NCBI GenBank assembly: GCA_963205465.1
Contig: CAUJKG010000355.1
Location: 1-8,111 of the forward strand
Length of the DNA stretch: 8,111 nt
Source of the DNA: Pseudomonadota bacterium
Lineage (GTDB): Bacteria; Pseudomonadota; Alphaproteobacteria; Rhizobiales; Xanthobacteraceae
Direction: 5' to 3'
Shown: in pieces, positions 1 to 5,110 of the stretch
Position numbering within the stretch: position 1 is the stretch's first letter
Layout: the number at the start of each line of letters is the position of its first letter
Translations under genes and position numbers: made by a program
Notes under the pieces: model-generated
Told to the model about the DNA's origin: nothing
Database searches by the model: none
What the model saw: the letters and a program-made list of their open reading frames with translations, nothing else

Positions 1-857
1 AGCCACGCCGCGCGCTTCATTTCCTGCGCGCCGTTGTTCTCGACCACCGTCACGTGAAACTGCCGCGGCAGGAGCACGATGCAGAGGAAAGAGAGCGCCG
101 TCATGGTGATCCACGTCGCCGCATCCGGCATCCTGGTGAAGACGGGGAGCACGTCGATTTGGAGGTTGGCCCGGTTGATGAGATCGAACGGGCCGCCGAA
201 CAGATAAAACGTGATGTAAGTACCGACGATCAGGAACGCGAGCAGCTTGATCATCGATTCCGTCGCGATCGCGAGCATCAAGCCTTCCTGATGCTCGGTC
301 GCATCGATGTGGCGCGTGCCGAACAGGATCGCGAACAGCGCCATGGTCAGGGTGACGAGGATGGCAAGATCGCCGACGATGGGAATGGCATGACCGACGC
401 TTTGCTGCGTCTGGCCAAGCATGGTCAGGAGCGAGGCGGAAACGGCTTTGAGTTGAAGCGCGATATAGGGCACGGCGCCGATCACCGCGACCAGCGTCAC
501 CAGCGCCGCGACCGCCTGGTTCTTGCCGTAGCGCGCCGCGATGAAGTCGGCGATCGAGGTGATGTTCTGCGATTTCGCCAGCCGGATGACCTTCAGGATC
601 AGCGGGTAGAACAGCCCGATCATCAGCATCGGGCCGAGATAGATCGTCAGGAAGTCGAGCCCCTGGCGGGACGAAAGGCCGACCGAGCCGAAGAAGGTCC
701 AGGATGTGCAATAGACCGCGAGCGATAGCGGATAGATGAGCGGACGCATGCCGCGCACCGCCCATTGCGGGCGGCCACGGTCGCCATAGCTCGCCACGGC
801 AAAGAGGAAGCCGATATAGGCGAGCGCGACAAGAACGACGACCCAGGCTTGCAGCAT
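1..857 (-). CDS. Sodium:solute symporter-type sensor histidine kinase (CbrA-like), N-terminal part, truncated by window edge
   Basis: The 285 visible residues, read on the minus strand from ATG 857-855, form a multi-pass membrane domain of the SSS (Na+/proline symporter) fold. Hydrophobic segments lie at about residues 4-23, 38-60, 69-91, 113-145, 158-181, 195-221 and 246-265. Motifs typical of symporter-kinase hybrids such as CbrA are visible: YCTSWTFFGSVG (49-60), TSIADFIAARYGK (100-112), RHIDATEHQEG (182-192) and FHVTVVENN (267-275). In that family the symporter domain senses or transports a solute and is followed by PAS, HisKA and HATPase domains, often with a receiver. Those would lie beyond base 1 and are not seen. 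The start is secure, because an in-frame stop (882-884) sits nine codons upstream and no other start lies between. There is no strong Shine-Dalgarno. A plain symporter is the alternative, but the motifs favour the kinase hybrid. The gene is divergent from mscL. Confidence 0.82.
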   Translation of the reverse strand, partial: MLQAWVVVLVALAYIGFLFAVASYGDRGRPQWAVRGMRPLIYPLSLAVYCTSWTFFGSVGLSSRQGLDFLTIYLGPMLMIGLFYPLILKVIRLAKSQNITSIADFIAARYGKNQAVAALVTLVAVIGAVPYIALQLKAVSASLLTMLGQTQQSVGHAIPIVGDLAILVTLTMALFAILFGTRHIDATEHQEGLMLAIATESMIKLLAFLIVGTYITFYLFGGPFDLINRANLQIDVLPVFTRMPDAATWITMTALSFLCIVLLPRQFHVTVVENNGAQEMKRAAW

Positions 858-1133
858 GGCGGCAGTGCTATCCCGTCTGCGTCAACGGCGCTTGAAAAGC
901 GGTCCTCACTCCTCGGAACCGGATTTGACAGGAAAGGGACCATAGCGCGATTGCCTTGTCCATGAGCGGGTAATTTCTGACGCCCCCAGCCTGCGGCGAA
1001 TTTGGAATTCGTACAGGAAAACGCCGCGTCCGGATGTGGAAGCAGGCTTGTCTTCGCGCGTGCGGCAAACGCTTGCGATTTGCCGCGGCATCGCCGAACA
1101 TTCTGCACAGGGTCAGAATCGACAACATGGATT

Positions 1134-1178
1134 CGCCGGGGCAGGGTCTGGAAAAACGGGGTCGGAACTGCCCTGGCG
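1134..1178. repeat. Inverted repeat, 11-bp arms, 23-nt loop
   Basis: Bases 1134-1144 (CGCCGGGGCAG) pair with 1168-1178 (CTGCCCTGGCG). The only imperfection is one G-T position, which would be a G-U pair in RNA. No T-run follows on either strand, so it is not a standard intrinsic terminator. It could be a structured RNA segment, a protein-binding dyad, or chance in GC-rich DNA. Confidence 0.35.
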
Positions 1179-1204
1179 TAATGGACCGGTGAAGCGAAAG
1201 CGAC

Positions 1205-1232
1205 GCGACTTCATCGATCGAGAAAATATAAT
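1205..1232 (+). promoter_or_regulatory. Candidate sigma-70 promoter for mscL
   Basis: A perfect TATAAT -10 hexamer lies at 1227-1232, in an A/T-rich patch that stands out from its surroundings. A weak -35 (GCGACT, 1205-1210) lies 16 bases upstream and shares the central GAC of TTGACA. Transcription would start near 1239, giving a leader of about 45 nt before the mscL ATG at 1284. Confidence 0.5.
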
Positions 1233-1242
1233 GAAATGCTGC

Positions 1243-1258
1243 GCGACCTCCCGGTCGC
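1243..1258 (+). other. Small hairpin in the mscL leader
   Basis: GCGACC (1243-1248) and GGTCGC (1253-1258) are perfectly complementary around a TCCC tetraloop. The hairpin would sit just after the predicted transcription start and 14 nt before the mscL Shine-Dalgarno. It could stabilise the mRNA 5' end. No function is established from sequence. Confidence 0.35.
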
Positions 1259-1283
1259 CCGGCCATTGTGATGGAGAGAACGA

Positions 1284-1712
1284 ATGGGCGGAATGTTGGA
1301 CGAGTTTAAAAAATTTGCATTGAAAGGAAACGTCGTCGATCTCGCGGTTGCAGTGATCATCGGCGCCGCTTTCGGCAAGATCGTGGAATCGGTGGTTGGC
1401 GATCTTTTCATGCCGATCGTCGGCGCGGTTCTCGGTGGACTCGATTTCTCGAACTACTTCCTGCCGCTTTCGAGCGCCGTGAACGCTTCTTCGCTGGTCG
1501 AGGCCAAGAAGCAGGGCGCGGTTCTTGCTTATGGCAACTTCCTCACGATCGTCATCAATTTTGCGATCATCGCGTTGATTCTCTTCCTCGTCGTGAAAGC
1601 GATCAGCCGCGTGCGCGCCAAGGAAGCGGACAAACCGGCCGAACCCCCGGCACCGAGCGATGAAGTCAAGCTGCTCACCGAGATTCGCGACGCGCTCGTG
1701 AAGAAAGCTTGA
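1284..1712 (+). CDS. mscL: Large-conductance mechanosensitive channel MscL
   Basis: The 142-residue protein is the inner-membrane emergency release valve that opens under membrane tension during hypo-osmotic shock; in this family it acts as a homopentamer. The N-terminal amphipathic stretch (MLDEFKKFALKGNVVDLAVA, 4-23) leads into the pore-lining TM1 (about 17-45), which carries the small-residue pattern VAVIIGAAFGKIV. A periplasmic loop with the conserved DFSNYFLPLS follows (54-63), then TM2 (about 83-107). The cytoplasmic tail has a Pro/Ala linker (116-124) and a terminal helix (VKLLTEIRDALVKK). The length is normal for the family. The start at 1284 has a GGAGAG ribosome binding site at 1273-1278; the in-frame ATG at 1293 is a less well spaced alternative. 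The gene appears monocistronic, with its own promoter (1205-1232) and a strong terminator (1739-1779). Confidence 0.97.
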   Translation: MGGMLDEFKKFALKGNVVDLAVAVIIGAAFGKIVESVVGDLFMPIVGAVLGGLDFSNYFLPLSSAVNASSLVEAKKQGAVLAYGNFLTIVINFAIIALILFLVVKAISRVRAKEADKPAEPPAPSDEVKLLTEIRDALVKKA

Positions 1713-1738
1713 ACGGCAACAGCCGTCCGACTTGCCTG

Positions 1739-1779
1739 CGCGCCGGAAAGGTTCAATCCTTTCCGGCGCGTTTTATTTT
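1739..1779 (+). terminator. Rho-independent terminator after mscL
   Basis: A 13-bp GC-rich stem pairs 1739-1751 with 1758-1770; the core CGCCGGAAAGG / CCTTTCCGGCG is perfect. The loop is TTCAAT (1752-1757), and the tract TTTTATTTT follows immediately (1771-1779). It starts 26 bases after the mscL stop and ends only 8 bases before the next gene's start codon. Confidence 0.9.
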
Positions 1780-1787
1780 GAGCGAGC

Positions 1788-2972
1788 GTGAAAGTGGCAG
1801 AAGAAAACAAGCTGGTTGACAGCCTCAGCGCATCGGCGAAGTCCCTTCCCGAAAGCGGGATCGTCGAAGTGATGAATTACGGCCGCCGCCGCGAGGGCGC
1901 GATCGCGCTTTGGGCCGGTGAGGGGGACTTGCCCACGCCGGATTTCATTTCCGAAGCCGCCATGCGTTCGCTGAAAAACGGCGAGACCTTCTACACCTGG
2001 CAGCGCGGCATTCCCGAGCTGCGCGAGCATCTCGCGCTTTATCACAAGCGCATCTATGGCGTGCCGGTCGATCCCGAGCGCTATTTCGTGTGCGGCTCCG
2101 GCATGCAGGCGATCCAGATCGCCTTCGGCATGACGCTCGATGCGGGGTGCGAAGTCATCATTCCTTCGCCGACCTGGCCCAACGCCGCCGCGGCAGCACA
2201 GGTGATCGGTGCGAAGCCGGTTTTCGTCGAAATGGATTTCGATGAAAGAGGCTTCTCGCTCGATATCGGCAAGATCGAGCGGCTCATCAATCCGCGCACG
2301 CGCGTGATCTTTCTGAATACGCCGTCCAACCCCTCGGGCTGGGTCGCAACCGTCGACGATCTGAAGGATGTATTGGCGCTCGCGCGCAAGCACGGGCTCT
2401 GGATCGTCGCCGACGAAATCTACGCGCGCTTCTACTGGAAGAGCGGCGACCGCGCGCCCTCGTTCCGCGATGTCATGGATCCGGAGGACCGGATCGTGTT
2501 CGTCAATACCTTCTCGAAGAACTGGGCCATGACCGGCTGGCGCATCGGCTGGGTCGAGGCGCATCCTTCGCTCGGGCAGGTGATCGAAAATCTGATCCAG
2601 TATTCGACGTCGGGTGTCGCGGTCTTCATGCAGCGCGCCGGCATTGCCGCACTCGACAAGGGCGAGGGCTTCGTCCGGCACATGATCGAGCGTTCGAGAA
2701 AGGGGCGCGAGCTCACAGTGAATGTGCTCGGCAAAAGCAACCGCATTCGCCTCGCGCCGCCGGACGGCGCGTTCTACGCATTCTTCTCGGTCGACGGCGA
2801 AAAGGATTCGCGCGCGCTGGCGATGAAGCTGATCGACGAAGCCGGCGTGGGCTTGGCGCCGGGCACGGCCTTCGGACCGGGCGCGGAGCCTTTTTTGCGG
2901 CTCTGCTTTGCGCGCAGCCCGGAGAGCGTCGAAATTGTGGTTAACCGCATCGCGGACTGGCTGAAGCGCTGA
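1788..2972 (+). CDS. Class I/II pyridoxal-phosphate-dependent aminotransferase
   Basis: This is a 394-residue fold-type I aminotransferase of the aspartate/aromatic superfamily, of normal length. Such enzymes transfer an amino group between an amino acid and a 2-oxoacid, usually 2-oxoglutarate, in the cytoplasm. Visible active-site elements are W130 in SPTWP, the NPSG motif with N181, D209-E210-I211-Y212 (Asp to the pyridine N), the Schiff-base lysine K244 in FSKNWAMTGWRIGW, the phosphate-contacting R252, and R371 (FLRLCFA) for the substrate carboxylate. Amino-acid specificity cannot be read from the sequence. The chosen start is GTG 1788. GTG 1794 is equally possible, while ATG 1872 would remove conserved N-terminal residues. 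None has a good Shine-Dalgarno. The gene sits directly behind the mscL terminator, so it needs read-through, a promoter overlapping that terminator, or one inside mscL. It lies 257 bases before the Kor operon and may supply or consume its 2-oxoacids. Confidence 0.9.
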   Translation: MKVAEENKLVDSLSASAKSLPESGIVEVMNYGRRREGAIALWAGEGDLPTPDFISEAAMRSLKNGETFYTWQRGIPELREHLALYHKRIYGVPVDPERYFVCGSGMQAIQIAFGMTLDAGCEVIIPSPTWPNAAAAAQVIGAKPVFVEMDFDERGFSLDIGKIERLINPRTRVIFLNTPSNPSGWVATVDDLKDVLALARKHGLWIVADEIYARFYWKSGDRAPSFRDVMDPEDRIVFVNTFSKNWAMTGWRIGWVEAHPSLGQVIENLIQYSTSGVAVFMQRAGIAALDKGEGFVRHMIERSRKGRELTVNVLGKSNRIRLAPPDGAFYAFFSVDGEKDSRALAMKLIDEAGVGLAPGTAFGPGAEPFLRLCFARSPESVEIVVNRIADWLKR

Positions 2973-2986
2973 CACGAAATTTCGTG
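2973..2986. promoter_or_regulatory. Perfect 14-bp palindrome, candidate operator
   Basis: CACGAAATTTCGTG is a perfect palindrome that begins at the base after the aminotransferase stop codon. With an A/T centre and no real loop it fits a dimeric regulator's operator better than a hairpin terminator, and no T-run follows. It lies about 100 bases upstream of the predicted start of the Kor operon transcript. The regulator is unknown. Confidence 0.4.
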
Positions 2987-3001
2987 CCAATGGCTGATTT
3001 G

Positions 3002-3024
3002 CTGTTGCATTGCAGCATCAACAG
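3002..3024. repeat. Dyad CTGTTG-N11-CAACAG upstream of the Kor operon
   Basis: The six-base arms 3002-3007 and 3019-3024 are exact inverted complements 11 bases apart. The centre (about 3013) lies near -70 relative to the predicted start at about 3084, a common place for an activator. The spacing does not fit an FNR/FixK box. The family of any binding protein is not identifiable. Confidence 0.3.
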
Positions 3025-3049
3025 TCTTGCGAATTGTTCAAAATGTAAT

Positions 3050-3077
3050 GTGACGCATGGCCTTCCTGCGCTATGCT
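3050..3077 (+). promoter_or_regulatory. Candidate promoter of the Kor operon
   Basis: GTGACG (3050-3055) matches TTGACA at four positions. TATGCT (3072-3077), preceded by C, matches TATAAT at four positions and sits 16 bases downstream. Alphaproteobacterial sigma-70 promoters often carry a TTGAC-like -35 and a degenerate CTAT-type -10. Transcription would begin near 3084, leaving a leader of about 146 nt before the ATG at 3230. Confidence 0.35.
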
Positions 3078-3156
3078 GCAAACCAATGACTACATAGAAA
3101 AAGAAAATCGGGCTGGAAGTGCCTTGCTGAATTCAAGTGAAGCCGAAGGAAGATTT

Positions 3157-3213
3157 GCACCGTCCGCGCTTTTGCGCGGTGCGGCGTTCGGTCTTTGGCG
3201 CGTAGCCGAAAGC
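3157..3213 (+). other. Structured 5' leader with two tandem hairpins before the Kor operon
   Basis: Hairpin one has CGCGC (3165-3169) pairing with GCGCG (3174-3178) around TTTT, extended by GCAC (3157-3160) with GTGC (3179-3182) across a four-base bulge. Hairpin two has TTCGG (3187-3191) pairing with CCGAA (3206-3210), extended by GC (3184-3185) with GC (3212-3213) across a G/A mismatch. It ends three bases before the GAGGAG ribosome binding site at 3216-3221. There is no T-run, so this is not a terminator. It may modulate translation. I do not recognise a named riboswitch. Confidence 0.35.
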
Positions 3214-3229
3214 ACGAGGAGTACCGCGA

Positions 3230-5110
3230 ATGAGCGCGGGGACGGAAATATTGGAGCGGCGTACCGCTCCAGATAAGCAAGACGGCGGCGCCGGGCATTC
3301 CCGCCATGTTGGAGGAATGCCGCCGACCGACGTGTCCAATCCCGACTATTTTCATAAGGTCGTCGATTGCCAGTGGGCTTGTCCCGCGCATACGCCCGTT
3401 CCCGAATACATTCGCCTCATCGCCGCCGGCCGTTACGCCGACGCTTATATGGTGAACTGGAAATCGAATGTGCTGCCCGGAATTCTCGGCCGCACCTGCG
3501 ATCGTCCCTGCGAGCCGGCCTGCCGCCGTGGTCGCGTTGAAGAAGAGCCGGTTGCGATCTGCCGGCTGAAGCGCGTCGCCGCCGACAACAAAGGCGATAT
3601 CGGCGCGCTGTTGCCGGCCAAGCCCGTGCAGAAGAACGGCAAGCGCGTTGCGCTGATCGGCGCGGGTCCCTCGTCGTTGACGGTGGTGCGCGATCTCGCG
3701 CCGCTCGGCTACGAACTCGTGCTGTTCGATGCCGACAGGAAAGGCGGCGGCATGGTCCGCTCGCAGATTCCGCGCTTCCGTCTGCCGGAAGAAGTGATCG
3801 ACGAAGAAGTCGGCTACATCATCGATCGCGGCTTTGTCGAAACCCGTTTCGGCACGCGCATCGAGAGCATGAAGCAGTTGCTTGCGGAAAAATTCGATGC
3901 GGTTTTCGTCGGTTCCGGCGCGCCGCGCGGACGCGATCTCGATCTTCCCGGGCGGCAGGAAGCGGCGAAGCACATCCATATCGGCATCGACTGGCTTTCG
4001 AACGTCTCGTTCGGCCATACCACCAAGATCGGCAGGCGCGTTATCGTGCTCGGCGGCGGCAACACTGCGATGGATTGCTGTCGCACTTCGCGCCGTCTCG
4101 GCGGCGACGACGTGAAGGTTATCGTCCGCTCCGGCTTCGACGAGATGAAGGCGAGCCCCTGGGAAAAAGAAGATGCGATGCATGAAGGCATCCCGATCTT
4201 CAATTTCCTCGTGCCCAAAGAATTCACGCATGAGAACGGCAAGCTCACCGGCGTCACCTTCGAGAAGGTCGTGGCGCAGAAAGACGAGCAGGGCCGCCGC
4301 AAGCTGGTGCCTTCCGGCGAGCCCGATCAGCATTTCGAATGCGACGACGTGTTGATCGCAGTCGGGCAAGAGAACGCTTTCCCTTGGATCGAGCGCGACA
4401 GCGGGATCGAGTTCGACAAGTGGAACATGCCGAAAGTGAACGAGGTCACGTTCCAGTCCACCAACCAGAAAGTGTTTTTCGGCGGCGATGCCGCCTTCGG
4501 TCCGAAAAACATCATCTGGGCGGTGGCGCACGGCCATGCTGCGGCGGTCTCGATCGACAAGTTCTGCAACGGCGAGGACGTCGCGAAGCGCCCGCCGCCC
4601 ATGACCCATCTCATGAGCCAGAAAATGGGCATCCATGAATGGAGCTACGACAACGATCCTTCCAACGCGCTCCGGCACAAGGTGCCGATGCAGGATCAGG
4701 CCATCGCGCTGAAAAGCATCAAGGCCGAGGTAGAACTCGGCTTCGATTCCAAGCTCGGCTACGCGGAAACGCAACGCTGCCTGAATTGCGACGTGCAGAC
4801 GGTGTTCGCGCCCAAGCTCTGCATCGAATGCGACGCCTGCGCCGACATTTGTCCGGTGGATTGCATCACCTTCACGCCGAACGCGCCGGAGCCGGCACTG
4901 CGGCAGATGCTGAATGCGCCCGCCGACAACCTCACGCAGGAGCTTTTCGTCTCGGTGCCGCTGAAGACCAGCCGCGTACTCGTGAAAGACGAGGACGTGT
5001 GCCTGCATTGCGGGCTCTGCGCCGAGCGCTGCCCGACCGGCGCCTGGGATATGCAGAAATTCCTGCTCGAAATCACGCATGCTGCGGAGGCGAGATGCTC
5101 TCGCGCGTAG
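3230..5110 (+). CDS. FAD/NAD(P) oxidoreductase with GltD-like and two-cluster ferredoxin domains (NAD(P)-linking subunit of 2-oxoacid oxidoreductase)
   Basis: This 626-residue protein probably passes electrons between the 2-oxoacid oxidoreductase encoded next and NAD(P). An N-terminal GltD-type Fe-S domain carries C47, C51, C90, C94, C98 and C111. The FAD-binding GAGPSS motif is at 144-149, and the NAD(P)-binding GGGNTAMD is at 275-282 within the pyridine-nucleotide reductase fold (about 138-445). FFGGD (416-420) is the second FAD contact. The C-terminal ferredoxin domain has C531-x2-C534-x2-C537-x3-C541-P and C591-x2-C594-x2-C597-x3-C601-P, plus an extra pair at C517/C520. The size and domain set fit the NADP-reducing subunit (KorC) reported for 2-oxoglutarate:NADP+ oxidoreductase of anaerobic aromatic degraders. 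ATG 3230 has GAGGAG at 3216-3221. ATG 3317 lies at the beginning of the conserved part, but its GGAGG is only one base away. The last 16 bases overlap the next gene. NADH versus NADPH preference is not readable. Confidence 0.9.
   Translation: MSAGTEILERRTAPDKQDGGAGHSRHVGGMPPTDVSNPDYFHKVVDCQWACPAHTPVPEYIRLIAAGRYADAYMVNWKSNVLPGILGRTCDRPCEPACRRGRVEEEPVAICRLKRVAADNKGDIGALLPAKPVQKNGKRVALIGAGPSSLTVVRDLAPLGYELVLFDADRKGGGMVRSQIPRFRLPEEVIDEEVGYIIDRGFVETRFGTRIESMKQLLAEKFDAVFVGSGAPRGRDLDLPGRQEAAKHIHIGIDWLSNVSFGHTTKIGRRVIVLGGGNTAMDCCRTSRRLGGDDVKVIVRSGFDEMKASPWEKEDAMHEGIPIFNFLVPKEFTHENGKLTGVTFEKVVAQKDEQGRRKLVPSGEPDQHFECDDVLIAVGQENAFPWIERDSGIEFDKWNMPKVNEVTFQSTNQKVFFGGDAAFGPKNIIWAVAHGHAAAVSIDKFCNGEDVAKRPPPMTHLMSQKMGIHEWSYDNDPSNALRHKVPMQDQAIALKSIKAEVELGFDSKLGYAETQRCLNCDVQTVFAPKLCIECDACADICPVDCITFTPNAPEPALRQMLNAPADNLTQELFVSVPLKTSRVLVKDEDVCLHCGLCAERCPTGAWDMQKFLLEITHAAEARCSRA

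Larger units (their letters stand above)
858..1283. other. Divergent intergenic region between the symporter-kinase gene and mscL
   Basis: I see no convincing gene in these 426 bases. Open frames that cross it have no recognisable product and no usable ribosome binding site. It holds an inverted repeat (1134-1178), a strong -10 hexamer and a leader hairpin in front of mscL. I found no good sigma-70 promoter for the minus-strand kinase gene: a TTGACG hexamer at 885-880 has no -10 at the right distance before the ATG at 857. Confidence 0.6.

Noticed and set aside
54..728. 224-residue plus-strand open frame at the left edge
   Set aside because: It is antisense to the symporter-kinase gene, whose membrane segments and motifs are unmistakable.
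868..1323. Open frames within the kinase/mscL intergenic region, on both strands
   Set aside because: They show basic low-information composition, no ribosome binding sites and no recognisable motifs. The plus-strand one runs into mscL in another frame.
2973..2986. Palindrome after the aminotransferase as an intrinsic terminator
   Set aside because: It would form only a four-base stem with a six-base loop, and no T-run follows.
1773..2990. 405-residue open frame antisense to the aminotransferase
   Set aside because: It is a codon-bias shadow. The plus-strand frame has all aminotransferase motifs, while this one is rich in Arg, His and Asp and resembles no family.
3027..3041. TTGCG-N5-TTCAA as an FNR/FixK box upstream of the Kor operon
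   Set aside because: TTG and CAA are separated by nine bases and not the required eight, and the inner positions are not symmetric.
3073..3276. Possible 67-residue leader gene before the Kor operon
   Set aside because: Its ATG overlaps the predicted -10, it has no ribosome binding site, and it overlaps the start of the flavoprotein gene in another frame.
3071..5080. 669-residue open frame antisense to the flavoprotein
   Set aside because: Strong GC3 bias on the plus strand removes stops from the opposite frame. The translation has no motifs, and the sense strand is a clear oxidoreductase.
4639..5094. Upstream extension of the korA frame to ATG 4639
   Set aside because: The extra 152 residues overlap the ferredoxin domain of the upstream gene in another frame and resemble nothing. 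ATG 5095 has a good GGAGG and matches the family N-terminus.
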